Origin: Rhodophyticola sp017644125
Lineage (GTDB): Bacteria; Pseudomonadota; Alphaproteobacteria; Rhodobacterales; Rhodobacteraceae
Strand: one strand, 5' to 3'
Assembly (NCBI RefSeq): GCF_042140125.1
Contig: NZ_CP159473.1
Length of the DNA: 64,000 bases
How positions within the stretch are numbered: position 1 is the stretch's first letter; each line of letters opens with the position of its first letter. A program made the translations under genes and the position numbers. Positions 35,723-44,146 of this stretch are shown here, piece by piece. The notes beneath the pieces were generated by a model. It saw only the letters and a list, made by a program, of their open reading frames with translations, did no database searches and was not told where the DNA came from.

Positions 35723-35896
35723 CATATTCGCCCCGATCAGGCCGCGCGGCGTTGGCGGGCCGTCCCGAACCGGGGCCTGTCGCGGGAAGGTTGATGCCCT
35801 TCCGGCGACGCCCGCGGGGGTCCGCGCGATTGAACCCCGATGACAGGTGCGCCGACATATGCATGATTGTCCGCACATCACGAAGGAAGCTGTCCC

Positions 35897-36535
35897 ATGC
35901 GCCATGCCCTGCCCCTCACCCTTGCGGTCATGCTTGCCGCGCCCGCCGGGGCGCAGACCTGCGACGGCCCGGTCGGCCCGATCGAAAGCTGCGTCGTCGG
36001 CGCATGGATCGGATCCAGCACGATCCCCGAGGCGATGGAGCGGGCGATGCGCGCCATGCCGGAGAACGTGCGCGCCAATTTCAACGATTTCGGGCGGCCG
36101 GTCGCGATGATCATCTACGAGGACGGGTTTTTCGAGACCTTCCCGATGGGCGCCAATGGCAATGCCGTGTTCGAAGACGATGACGGCAATGTCACGCGGG
36201 TGGAGATGAACGCGCAGACGATCACCTCGGCCGGTTACCTGACCGCGATGGGTGGCATGCTGGACATCTGTCACCTGCCGGGCGGCGGCGGCGGCCTTAC
36301 GGGCGAGATGACGGTCACCACATCCGATGGCAGTGCGACCGTGCCGCTTGCGCCTCCGCCCGGCCCGCAAAGCTTCAACCCCGTGATCACCTACACCTGT
36401 TCGGGCAACTCCATGCAGCAGATGGTGGCCCTGCCCGCGCCTCTGGGCACGATCACCTACGATCTGGCCCGCGTACCGCTTTCCGCCTTTCCCGAGGAGA
36501 TGCGCGACCGGGTGGAAGATCTGCCGACGGATTGA
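35897..36535 (+). CDS. secreted hypothetical protein
   Basis: 212-aa exported protein with signal peptide ending at AGAQT (about residue 20). ATG at 35897 has GAAGGA nine bases upstream. Four cysteines (Cys22, Cys32 and two later in DICHLPG and YTCSGN) could form disulfides in the periplasm. The middle segment is acidic and glycine-rich (GGGGGLTGE). No family is recognised; a second secreted protein of similar style lies at 39713. Its stop is four bases from the convergent ClbS/DfsB-like gene. Confidence 0.75.
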   Translation: MRHALPLTLAVMLAAPAGAQTCDGPVGPIESCVVGAWIGSSTIPEAMERAMRAMPENVRANFNDFGRPVAMIIYEDGFFETFPMGANGNAVFEDDDGNVTRVEMNAQTITSAGYLTAMGGMLDICHLPGGGGGLTGEMTVTTSDGSATVPLAPPPGPQSFNPVITYTCSGNSMQQMVALPAPLGTITYDLARVPLSAFPEEMRDRVEDLPTD

Positions 36536-36539
36536 GCGC

Positions 36540-37034
36540 TCAACCTGCCTGTTTCAGGCAGGACCGGATGAATTTCGCGGCCGAGCGGTAATGGCTGGGC
36601 CCTGACGCCTCCGCATAGCGCCCGATGGTCCATCCGGTGGCCCCCGGCATGGTCTGCCCGTAAAGCGACGCATCGGTCCCGGCCTGCATGAAATCCAGAA
36701 GCCGCCCATGCGCGCGGGCCAGCCACGCCCTGGCGTCATCCCAGGACATATCGGCATAGCGCCGCCGCAACTCCGCGTTATAGGGCTTGAGCTGGTTCCA
36801 TTTCACGCCCTCGTCGGGGATATGCACCGGCCCGCCCGCCGCGGCCTGATCCAGCCATTTGAAGAACAGCCCGCTCCAATGGGCCCGTTGGGTGACGATA
36901 TCCTTGATCGAGGTATCGTCCTCGAATTTCCGCTCCGCCAGATCGGCGGGAATATCGGCGATCAGGGCCTCCAGCTTGGCGTAGTCCTTCCGGGTGACGG
37001 CGATCAGGTCTTCGCGATTGGTGGCGGCGGGCAT
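36540..37034 (-). CDS. ClbS/DfsB family four-helix protein
   Basis: 164-aa protein of the DinB-like ClbS/DfsB family. Typical landmarks: NREDLIAVTRKDYAKLEALIADIP at the N-terminus (quoted in part), SIKDIVTQRAHWSGLFFKWLD, the VKWNQLKPYN turn and the C-terminal IGRYAEASGPSHYRSA. ClbS itself is a cyclopropane hydrolase protecting against colibactin; most homologues have no assigned substrate. It is monocistronic between a convergent secreted protein gene and the EamA transporter gene upstream. Confidence 0.85.
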   Translation of the reverse strand: MPAATNREDLIAVTRKDYAKLEALIADIPADLAERKFEDDTSIKDIVTQRAHWSGLFFKWLDQAAAGGPVHIPDEGVKWNQLKPYNAELRRRYADMSWDDARAWLARAHGRLLDFMQAGTDASLYGQTMPGATGWTIGRYAEASGPSHYRSAAKFIRSCLKQAG

Positions 37035-37095
37035 GAGACATTCCTTTCACATGCAGTTATTTTTGCACTGCGCGGAGGCGCGTCCTTGACCCAGG

Positions 37096-37995
37096 TCAAC
37101 CCGCGCCTTCATCCTTCAGCAGCATCGCCAGCGCCAGAACGGTCAGCCCCACGCCCGCAAGGATCAGCACGCCGGGCACGGGCTGTCCCAGCGCCATTTC
37201 CCACAGGATCACCCAGGATGGCGTCAGATAGGTATAGGCCATCACCTTCGATGCGGGCAGCCGCAGGGTCGCGAACTGCACCAGAAACACGGTGGTCGAG
37301 CTGGCGATGACGGCGACATAGACCAGCGTGATCCAGACCAGCGGGCGCAGACCGGCCCAGTCGGTTTCCGCCAGATCCCGCCAGCCCCAGACCAGCAGAA
37401 CCAGCGCACAGGCCAGAAGCGTGCCGAAGGTGAAGCTCAAGACCGGCTCCCCCCGGTTCAGGAGCCGCACGGCGGGCGTATAGGCCGCGTGGCAGATGCA
37501 GCCCCAGAAGAAGATCCACTCTCCGCGCCCGATCTCGAAGGCCAGAAGCGCCGACAGATCGGCGCGGAAAATCACCCAGAGCGCACCCGCCGCGCCGACG
37601 GCGAGCGCCACGCCCATGCGCGGCGTGGTCGCCTGCCGCAGCATCAGCCAGCCAAAACCCGCAGCCATGACCGGCGTCAAGGTGAAAACCGCCGCGGCGG
37701 AAACGGGCGGGGCCGTTTTCAGCCCTTCGAACATGGTGACGAAATAGACCGCGAAAAGCCCGCCGAGGATGAAGTACCGCCAGGGCGCGACCGAAACCGC
37801 GCGAAACCCGCCGCCCCGCGCCGCGATCACCCCGGCGATCACCGCCGCGGCGATGGCGAAGCGCACGGCGTTCAGCGCGGCGGGCGAAATCTCGTTGGCG
37901 ATCTGCCCGCCAAGCGAAAACGATCCGGCAATCAACGCCGAAAAGGCCAGCATCGCAAGATGCCCCTGCCGGGCAGGTGACAGGGCCTCAGCCAT
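37096..37995 (-). CDS. EamA/DMT-family membrane exporter
   Basis: 299-aa integral membrane protein with about ten hydrophobic helices arranged as two EamA repeats (first about 10-135, second about 155-290). Landmarks include SPAALNAVRFAIAA, FEGLKTAPPVSAAAVFTLTP in repeat 1 and VMAYTYLTPSWVILWE in repeat 2. Such proteins export amino acids, nucleosides or metabolites; the substrate is not readable. It lies 6 bases downstream of the LysR regulator gene on the same strand, so the regulator probably co-transcribes with and may control it. Confidence 0.9.
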   Translation of the reverse strand: MAEALSPARQGHLAMLAFSALIAGSFSLGGQIANEISPAALNAVRFAIAAAVIAGVIAARGGGFRAVSVAPWRYFILGGLFAVYFVTMFEGLKTAPPVSAAAVFTLTPVMAAGFGWLMLRQATTPRMGVALAVGAAGALWVIFRADLSALLAFEIGRGEWIFFWGCICHAAYTPAVRLLNRGEPVLSFTFGTLLACALVLLVWGWRDLAETDWAGLRPLVWITLVYVAVIASSTTVFLVQFATLRLPASKVMAYTYLTPSWVILWEMALGQPVPGVLILAGVGLTVLALAMLLKDEGAG

Positions 37996-38001
37996 GCCGT
38001 T

Positions 38002-38886
38002 TCAATCCACCGGCCAGGTTTTCACCTCTTCCTTCAGGAACCGCAGGAAGGTCTGCACCTTTGCCGTCCGGTGCAGGTCCATATGGGTGACCAGCCACAG
38101 CTTGGCGGACCATTCCTCAAGGCTCGGCAGCATATCGACCAGATCCTCGGTCCCGTCGCGATCCCATGCGGGCAGAAAGCCGATGCCGATCCCGGCCATG
38201 ATCGCATCCTTGACCGCGCGCATCTCGGTCGTGCGGAAGTAAATGCTGGTTTCCGGCACCATCTGGGTCAGCCAGCGCAGAAAGGGTGCGCGCGGCGTCT
38301 CCACCGAAGAGCCGATGAAGCGGTGCCGGTCCAGATTCGTATCGTCCAGCGCCCCGTATCTCGCCACGTAATCCTTGTGCGCGACAAGGCGGATGGTCTG
38401 GGTGAAGAACGGCTGCACGATATTGTCGGGCTGTTCGGGCAGGGCACCGGCCCGAATCGCCACATGCGCCTCGCCGTATTCAAGGCGGAACAGGCGGTTG
38501 TCGGTCACCAGCCGGACGCGCAGTTCCGAATGCTGATCCTGAAATCTGGCGATTGCCGGGATGAAGAGCGGGGAGAGGGACTCCAGCGACGTCACGATCA
38601 GCTCGCCCGTCACCTCGTTGCCACGCCCCTTGATCCGGCCCGCAAGCTGGGTGAACTGGTCGTCCGCCCCGCTGGCCACGCTCAGCAGATCCTGCCCCGC
38701 CTCGGTCGCGGTATAGCCGCGGGCATGGCGCTGGAACAGCTTGGCGCCCAGCCGCCCCTCCAGCGCATCGATATGGCGGATCACGGTGGCATGATGCACG
38801 CCCAGAACCTCCGCCGCGCCGCTGACCGTGCCCATCCGAGCGACCTGATAGGCCGTGCGGATCTCATCCCAGTGATCAAATGACAT
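38002..38886 (-). CDS. LysR-family transcriptional regulator
   Basis: 294-aa regulator: winged HTH at residues 7-65 (IRTAYQVARMGTVSGAAEVL, VHHATVIRHIDALEGRLGAKLF) and a periplasmic-binding-like effector domain. ATG at 38886; the open frame extends upstream but only this start gives the family N-terminus. It is divergent from the azoreductase gene at 38998, the classic position for a LysR regulator controlling a neighbour. The 111-base gap should hold its operator. Confidence 0.92.
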   Translation of the reverse strand: MSFDHWDEIRTAYQVARMGTVSGAAEVLGVHHATVIRHIDALEGRLGAKLFQRHARGYTATEAGQDLLSVASGADDQFTQLAGRIKGRGNEVTGELIVTSLESLSPLFIPAIARFQDQHSELRVRLVTDNRLFRLEYGEAHVAIRAGALPEQPDNIVQPFFTQTIRLVAHKDYVARYGALDDTNLDRHRFIGSSVETPRAPFLRWLTQMVPETSIYFRTTEMRAVKDAIMAGIGIGFLPAWDRDGTEDLVDMLPSLEEWSAKLWLVTHMDLHRTAKVQTFLRFLKEEVKTWPVD

Positions 38887-38997
38887 CTCTGTGCACTCCC
38901 ACACATAGTTACACATATTTGGGCATATTGTGTTCATCCTCGCAAGGATCATTTTCAGCAACACCGACCGCAACAGGTGTTCAAAAGGATCTGCCCC

Positions 38998-39614
38998 ATG
39001 ACCAACTCCATTCTCCGCATCGATGCCTCCGCGCGCCGCGCGGGCTCCGTCTCCCGCGATCTGACTGACCGGATCATTGCCCGCCTCGGGGGAGATGCCT
39101 CCGTTGTCCACCGCGATCTTGCCGACGGCCTGCCGCTGATCGACGAGGCCTGGATCGGCGCGAATTTCACCCCCGCCCCGGACCGGACGGAGGCACAGCG
39201 CGCAACGCTGGAGCTGTCGGATACGCTGATCGCCGAGATCGGGGCCGCGCGCACGATTGTCATCGGCACGCCGATCTACAATTTCGGGGTGCCCGCCGCG
39301 CTCAAGGCCTGGGTCGACCTTGTTGCCCGCGCCGGCGTTACCTTCAGCTACAGCGAAAGCGGCCCGGTCGGCCTGCTCACAGGCAAACGCGCCATCGTCG
39401 CCATCGCGTCGGCGGCACACGGGTCGGATCCGAGATCGACTTCGCGGCCGGATACCTCCGCCATGTTCTGGGCTTCATCGGCATTCAGCATGTTCTGGGC
39501 TTCATCGGCATTCAGGAGGTCGATTTCGTCACCGCCGACCAGTTGATGATCGATGCGGAAAGCACCTTGAAATCCGCCCATGACCAGGTGGCCGGTCTGG
39601 CCATCGCCGCCTGA
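38998..39614 (+). pseudogene. azoR: FMN-dependent NADH azoreductase, frameshifted, with 27-bp duplication
   Basis: Flavodoxin-like NADH:quinone/azo reductase. The N-terminal 138 codons are intact (MTNSILRIDASARRAGS, VIGTPIYNFGVPAALKAWVD). Around 39408-39415 one G seems missing: restoring it turns ASAAHG into ASGGTRVGSEIDF, and the frame then runs to TGA at 39612-39614. In that restored frame 39462-39488 is repeated exactly at 39489-39515, adding nine residues (HVLGFIGIQ twice). Without both changes the protein would be 196 aa, the usual AzoR length. As given, translation ends at 39546 with a scrambled C-terminus. Confidence 0.85.
39462..39515 (+). repeat. perfect 27-bp tandem duplication inside azoR
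   Basis: Two identical 27-base units in direct tandem (39462-39488 and 39489-39515). Being a multiple of three, it adds nine codons without shifting the frame. The repeated residues (HVLGFIGIQ) lie just after the flavodoxin core. Confidence 0.97.
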
Positions 39615-39625
39615 GCGGCGGCGGC

Positions 39626-39665
39626 CCGGGTCTGGCCCGGCAGGTACGGGCCGGGCCAGACCCGG
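39626..39665. repeat. GC-rich inverted repeat after azoR
   Basis: 14-base perfect arms (39626-39639 and 39652-39665) around a 12-base loop. No clear T-run follows, so it may be a weak terminator or a transcript-stabilising hairpin. It lies between the broken azoR and the secreted-protein gene. Confidence 0.7.
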
Positions 39666-39712
39666 CAATCGCGCGTTTTGCCAAACAAAACTGCCGTGCT
39701 AGGCTCCCGCTC

Positions 39713-40234
39713 ATGTCAAGACGGATCCTCTGCGCGATCATGATTCTGGTGATGCCGATCCAGGCCCAGGCGCAGACCTGCAGGCTGGACTTCATCATCT
39801 CGATAACGCAGGGCGTGGGCGACATCCGCCCTGGCTCCGAGCTTTCCGGCCGGGCGGACTTCACCACCGAAGGCAGTTTCCGGCAGGAAGGCGGCGCCAC
39901 CGCGCATTTCGCCACCGGCACCATGGTGCTTGAGGGCGACATCACCGGCCCGGTCTGGACCCTGATCACCACCAGCCGGGATTTCATGTTCGATCTGGTC
40001 GGCGTCTACGCCCATCACGTCACCGGGTTTTCCTTTGCCGGCGCAACCTTCGAGGGACCGATGGCGCTCACGCTTTACGGCGAACCGGGCACACGGCCCG
40101 AACCGATCCCGCCGGTGACGCAGGCGGAATGGGACAGCCTGACGCTTCGGCGCAGCTTTCAGCTTCATTCCGACAGCGGCGACATGCTGGCCGGGGATGT
40201 GACGACACTCACCGCGACCTGTTCGGGCGCTTGA
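39713..40234 (+). CDS. secreted hypothetical protein
   Basis: 173-aa exported protein: signal peptide ending at QAQAQ (about residue 20), then a mostly beta-strand-like domain with two cysteines (near residue 23 and near the C-terminus) that could bridge. No motif is recognised. Short, Gly- and Thr-rich strands (GATAHFATGTMVLEGDITG) suggest a small beta barrel or sandwich. Its stop lies 224 bases upstream of ffh, and it is probably expressed alone. Confidence 0.72.
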   Translation: MSRRILCAIMILVMPIQAQAQTCRLDFIISITQGVGDIRPGSELSGRADFTTEGSFRQEGGATAHFATGTMVLEGDITGPVWTLITTSRDFMFDLVGVYAHHVTGFSFAGATFEGPMALTLYGEPGTRPEPIPPVTQAEWDSLTLRRSFQLHSDSGDMLAGDVTTLTATCSGA

Positions 40235-40340
40235 CACCGCCCGTCTCTCCGGCCTAAACGGGCCGTCAAATACCGGAAGCATCAGCATCCGGTCCTGTGA
40301 CACATGCAGGATCGCCCCCCGTCAGCGAGGTTTCGCCCAC

Positions 40341-40369
40341 GGGGGCAAAACCCGTTTGGTTTTGCCCCC
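40341..40369 (+). promoter_or_regulatory. hairpin in the ffh leader
   Basis: 12-base perfect stem (40341-40352 with 40358-40369) and 5-base loop, 90 bases before the ffh ATG. An alternative pairing of 40316-40322 with 40339-40345 overlaps its left arm. No T-run follows the stem, so termination is uncertain. Confidence 0.5.
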
Positions 40370-40412
40370 CGATGGAAATGACGCCGGGCCTTGGTGCATT
40401 CGGCCATGTCCC

Positions 40413-40440
40413 TTACCTGTCAGGGGCAAAGCAGAGGTAA
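40413..40440 (+). promoter_or_regulatory. SRP-RNA-like hairpin just upstream of ffh
   Basis: TTACCT (40413-40418) pairs with AGGTAA (40435-40440). The loop reads GTCAGG-GGCAA-AGCAG; GUCAGG and AGCAG are the two conserved strands that Ffh contacts in the 4.5S RNA (E. coli GUCAGG...AGCAG). The 4.5S tetraloop stem between them is shortened here. It may be a site for autoregulation by Ffh or chance. Confidence 0.4.
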
Positions 40441-40458
40441 CAAAGGGGGCCGTGGCCC

Positions 40459-41967
40459 ATGTTTGAAAATCTGTCCGAACGCCTCTCCGGCGTCTTTGAC
40501 CGCCTGACCAAGCAGGGCGCGCTCAGCGAGGATGATGTGCGGACCGCGATGCGCGAGGTCCGCGTGGCGCTGCTGGAGGCGGATGTGTCCCTGCCCGTCG
40601 CGCGCGAGTTCATCAAGGCGGTGGAGAAAAAGGCGACCGGCGCCTCGGTGACCAAGTCGGTCACGCCGGGCCAGCAGGTCGTCAAGATCGTTCATGACGA
40701 GTTGATCGGCACGCTGCGGGGCGAAGGCGACCCCGGTGCGCTCAAGATCGACAATCCGCCCGCACCGATCCTGATGGTCGGCCTGCAGGGCTCGGGCAAG
40801 ACCACCACCACCGCCAAGCTCGCCAAACGCCTGAAAGACCGCGAGGGCAAGCGCGTGCTGATGGCATCGCTCGACACCAACCGGCCCGCGGCGATGGAAC
40901 AGCTTGCGATCCTCGGCGTCCAGATCGGCGTCGACACGCTTCCGATCGTCAAGGGCGAGGATCCGGTCACGATCGCGAAGCGCGCCAGGACGCAAGCCAG
41001 CCTGGGCGGCTACGATGTCTATATGCTCGACACTGCCGGGCGGCTTCATATCGACGCCGAACTGATCGCCCAGGCCGCCGCCGTGCGCGATGTGGCCAAG
41101 CCCCGCGAAACGCTGCTGGTCGTCGATGGCCTGACCGGTCAGGACGCGGTGAACGTGGCGCAGGAATTCGACGACAAGATCGGCGTGACCGGTGTCGTCC
41201 TGACCCGGATGGATGGCGACGGGCGCGGCGGTGCGGCGCTCAGCATGCGCGCGATCACCGGCAAGCCGATCCGCTTCGTGGGTCTGGGCGAGAAGATGGA
41301 CGCCATCGAGACCTTCGAGCCGGAGCGGATCGCGGGCCGTATCCTCGGCATGGGCGACATCGTCGCGCTGGTGGAGAGGGCGCAGGAAACGCTGGAGGCC
41401 GAACAGGCCGAGCGTATGATGAAGCGCTTCCAGAAGGGTCAGTTCAACATGAACGACCTGCGCTCACAGCTCGATCAGATGCTCAAGATGGGCGGCATGG
41501 AAGGCATGATGTCGATGATGCCCGGCATGGCCAAGATGTCGAAACAACTGGACGAGGCGGGCTTCGACGACGCGGTGATCCGCCGCCAGATCGCGCTGAT
41601 CAACTCCATGACCAAGCGCGAGCGCGCCAATCCGGGCCTGCTGCAGGCGTCGCGCAAGAAGCGCATCGCGGCAGGCGCGGGTCAGGAGGTGAGCGACCTG
41701 AACAAGCTTCTGAAGATGCACCGGCAAATGTCGGATGCGATGAAGAAGCTTGGCAAGATGGGCAAGAAGGGGATGATGCGCGGCGGTCTCGGCGCGCTCA
41801 TGGGGCGCGGGACGCCCGATGCGCTGAAGGGGATGGACCCGGCCGCGATGGACCCCAAGGCGCTCGAGGCCGCGGCCCGGCAGATGGGTCAGGGCGGCGG
41901 CTTGCCGGGCCTCGGCGGTGGCGGAGGCCTGCCCCCGGGCCTCGGCGGGTTCGGCAAGAAGAAATGA
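40459..41967 (+). CDS. ffh: signal recognition particle protein Ffh
   Basis: 502-aa SRP54 GTPase that targets nascent membrane proteins to the translocon with 4.5S RNA and FtsY. N domain (1-85), G domain with Walker A GLQGSGKTT (about 108-116), DTAGRLH and TRMDGDGRGGAAL, and the methionine-rich M domain (about 305-440) with the RRQIALINSMTKRER region binding SRP RNA. A glycine-rich tail ends in GGFGKKK. It heads an operon with four GNAT genes, chorismate mutase and rpsP. Confidence 0.97.
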   Translation: MFENLSERLSGVFDRLTKQGALSEDDVRTAMREVRVALLEADVSLPVAREFIKAVEKKATGASVTKSVTPGQQVVKIVHDELIGTLRGEGDPGALKIDNPPAPILMVGLQGSGKTTTTAKLAKRLKDREGKRVLMASLDTNRPAAMEQLAILGVQIGVDTLPIVKGEDPVTIAKRARTQASLGGYDVYMLDTAGRLHIDAELIAQAAAVRDVAKPRETLLVVDGLTGQDAVNVAQEFDDKIGVTGVVLTRMDGDGRGGAALSMRAITGKPIRFVGLGEKMDAIETFEPERIAGRILGMGDIVALVERAQETLEAEQAERMMKRFQKGQFNMNDLRSQLDQMLKMGGMEGMMSMMPGMAKMSKQLDEAGFDDAVIRRQIALINSMTKRERANPGLLQASRKKRIAAGAGQEVSDLNKLLKMHRQMSDAMKKLGKMGKKGMMRGGLGALMGRGTPDALKGMDPAAMDPKALEAAARQMGQGGGLPGLGGGGGLPPGLGGFGKKK

Positions 41968-42488
41968 CCGCGACCACGATCCATATCCCCACGCTTCAGA
42001 CGGAGCGTCTGAGCTTGCGCGCGCCCGGTCCGCAGGACGTGGCGCCGTTCGCGGCCTTCTTTGCCTCGGACCCGTCCAGACCCATCGGCGGGCCGCTGGA
42101 TCTGGCGCAATCCTGGCGGTTGCTGGCGGGGATCATCGGGCATTGGGGCCTGCGCGGATACGGCCGCTGGATCGTGACGTGGAAAGGGTCGGACGCGGCC
42201 ATCGGCCTTGTCGGGCTGCACCATCCCCAGGACTGGCCGGAGGTCGAGATCGGGTGGACGGTCTGGGGCGACGGTCTCGGCAAGGGCGTGGCACAGGAGG
42301 CGTCGCGCCGGGCCCGGTCCCACGGGTTCGAGACGCTGGGCCTGTCGACGCTGATCAGCTCCTGCGCACCGGACAATCCGCGCTCGGCCAAGGTCGCCGA
42401 ACGGCTTGGCGCCGTGCGCGATGGCGCCTGGACCCATCCCGAATACGGCCCGTTCGACATCTGGCGCCACCCGAAGACCGCGCCATGA
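41964..42488 (+). CDS. GNAT N-acetyltransferase, paralogue 1
   Basis: 174-aa RimJ/RimL-like acetyltransferase. LQTERLSLRAPGPQDVAPF begins the fold, GYGRWIVTW and EIGWTVWGDGLGKGVAQEA carry the acetyl-CoA pyrophosphate loop, and SAKVAERLGAVRDG ends the domain. The ATG overlaps the ffh stop (ATGA), so it is translated with Ffh. It is the most divergent of four tandem relatives (41964-44146). The substrate is unknown; N-terminal acetylation of ribosomal proteins or small amines is possible. Confidence 0.88.
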   Translation: MTATTIHIPTLQTERLSLRAPGPQDVAPFAAFFASDPSRPIGGPLDLAQSWRLLAGIIGHWGLRGYGRWIVTWKGSDAAIGLVGLHHPQDWPEVEIGWTVWGDGLGKGVAQEASRRARSHGFETLGLSTLISSCAPDNPRSAKVAERLGAVRDGAWTHPEYGPFDIWRHPKTAP

Positions 42489-42585
42489 CGACACCGCACC
42501 CCGATATCCTACGCCGCTCCACAGCTTTGCCCACAGGCAGAGCCGGATTGTCTTGCGGTTTTCGAACATCCGCCGAGGCCTGTGC

Positions 42586-43128
42586 ATGACCGCCCATCTC
42601 GCCGACACCCCCGTGCTCGAGACCGAGCGTCTGATCCTGCGCGCGCCCCGCGCGGAGGATTTCGACGCCTTCGCGCCCTTCGTCATGTCCGAGAGGTCGC
42701 GGTTCATCGGCGGCGGCGCCGACAAGGACCGGGGGTTCGCGTGGCGCGTGCTCGCGGTCCTGTCGGGGCATTGGCATCTGCACGGCTGGGGCACCTTCGT
42801 CGCCGAAAGCAAGGCCAGCGGCGCGCCCCTGGGCTCGATGGGTCCGTGGTATCCCGCGGGCTGGCCCGAGCGCGAGCTGGGCTGGACGATCTGGGACCCG
42901 CGGGCCGAAGGCACCGGTATCGCCTTCGAGGCGGTCGAGCGTGTGCGCCGCCATGCCTTCGGCGATCTCGGCTGGACCACGGCGGTCAGCTATATCGACC
43001 CGCAAAACAGCCGGTCCATCGCGCTGGCCGAACGTCTCGGCTGCCGGCTGGACGAAACCGCCGCCCGCCCGCATCCTGACGAGCCCGGCCTCGTCTATCG
43101 TCACCCTGCGCCGGAGACGCTGGCATGA
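42586..43128 (+). CDS. GNAT N-acetyltransferase, paralogue 2
   Basis: 180-aa acetyltransferase with the same layout: LETERLILRAPRAEDFDAF, MSERSRFIGGG, the GSMGPWYPAGWPERELGWTIW strand pair, RAEGTGIAFEA (coenzyme A loop) and NSRSIALAERLGC. ATG at 42586; the frame is open further upstream without supporting features. A 97-base gap separates it from paralogue 1, the only real gap within this array. Its stop overlaps the start of paralogue 3. Confidence 0.9.
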   Translation: MTAHLADTPVLETERLILRAPRAEDFDAFAPFVMSERSRFIGGGADKDRGFAWRVLAVLSGHWHLHGWGTFVAESKASGAPLGSMGPWYPAGWPERELGWTIWDPRAEGTGIAFEAVERVRRHAFGDLGWTTAVSYIDPQNSRSIALAERLGCRLDETAARPHPDEPGLVYRHPAPETLA

Positions 43129-43640
43129 CCATACCCACCGTCACCACCGAGCGCGTGACCATGCGCGCGCCGCAACTGTCGGATTTCGACGCCTATGCCG
43201 ATTTCCGCGGCTCGGATCGGGCCTCCTTTGTTGGTGGGCCTAACTCTCCCATGCAAGCATGGCAGCAGTTCTGCGCGCTGGCCGGGCAGTGGCAGATCCG
43301 CGGGTATGGCCGTTGGATCATCGCCGACAAAGACACCGATGAACCCTTGGGGGTGTCCGGGATTCACCATCCCGTTGAATGGCCCGAGCCGGAACTCGCC
43401 TGGTCGCTCTTTGCGGCAGGCGAAGGGCGCGGCATCGCCTATGAAGCGGCGCTGGCCGTGCGCGCCTATGCCTATGAGACGCTTGGCTGGACCACGGTTA
43501 TCAGCTGCGTCGATAGCAGGAATGCCCGCTCTCTGGCCCTGGCGAAACGCCTGGGCTGCAAGCCCGATGGCCAATTCACTCACGAGCTCTTCGGGACGAT
43601 GGATGTCTGGCGGCACCCCGCGCCGGAGGCCTTGGCATGA
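43125..43640 (+). CDS. GNAT N-acetyltransferase, paralogue 3
   Basis: 171-aa acetyltransferase: VTTERVTMRAPQLSDFDAYADFRGSD start (cited in parts), GVSGIHHPVEWPEPELAWSL, GEGRGIAYEAALAVRAYAY coenzyme A loop and NARSLALAKRLGCKPDG. ATG overlaps the stop of paralogue 2 (ATGA) and its stop overlaps paralogue 4. Highest resemblance by eye is to paralogue 4 and 2, consistent with tandem duplication. Confidence 0.9.
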   Translation: MTIPTVTTERVTMRAPQLSDFDAYADFRGSDRASFVGGPNSPMQAWQQFCALAGQWQIRGYGRWIIADKDTDEPLGVSGIHHPVEWPEPELAWSLFAAGEGRGIAYEAALAVRAYAYETLGWTTVISCVDSRNARSLALAKRLGCKPDGQFTHELFGTMDVWRHPAPEALA

Positions 43641-44146
43641 CAGAGATCCTTGTCACAGATCGGCTGAACCTTCGCCGGCCCGCCGCTCAGGATGAAGACG
43701 CCACCACAGCGTTCTACATGTCCGAGCGGTCGAAGATGGCGGGTGGTCATGTCCCGCGCCCGGCGGCGTGGCGGCATTTTGCATCGACACTCGGTCATTG
43801 GGAAGTGCGCGGCTACGGCTTGTGGGCCATCACGCAGCGCGGTGAGGAGACGATCATCGGCCTTGTCGGACCCTATTATCCCGACGGCTGGCCAGAAACA
43901 GAAATCGGTTGGCTGATGTTCGACGGGGCGGAGGGCAAGGGCTATGCGTTCGAGGCGGCGAAAGCGGCCCGCGACTACTGCTACGGCACGCTCGGCTGGA
44001 CAACAGCGGTCAGCTATATCGCGCCGGGCAATACCCGCTCCATTGCGCTGGCCGAGCGGCTTGATTGCACGCTGGACGAAGCGGCCGCAAAACCGAAACC
44101 CGACACGCTTGTCTATCGCCACCCCGCTCCGGAGACTCCGCAATGA
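43637..44146 (+). CDS. GNAT N-acetyltransferase, paralogue 4
   Basis: 169-aa acetyltransferase: VTDRLNLRRPAAQDEDATTAF, MSERSKMAGGH, IIGLVGPYYPDGWPETEIGW, GAEGKGYAFEAAKAARDYCY and NTRSIALAERLDCTLDEAA. ATG overlaps the stop of paralogue 3; its own stop overlaps the chorismate mutase start. With the other three it fills 2.2 kb between ffh and the rpsP region. Confidence 0.9.
   Translation: MTEILVTDRLNLRRPAAQDEDATTAFYMSERSKMAGGHVPRPAAWRHFASTLGHWEVRGYGLWAITQRGEETIIGLVGPYYPDGWPETEIGWLMFDGAEGKGYAFEAAKAARDYCYGTLGWTTAVSYIAPGNTRSIALAERLDCTLDEAAAKPKPDTLVYRHPAPETPQ

Noticed and set aside
40251..40440. A complete 4.5S RNA gene upstream of ffh
   Set aside because: The GGAA tetraloop stem and long helix of SRP RNA are missing; only the short internal-loop motif is present.
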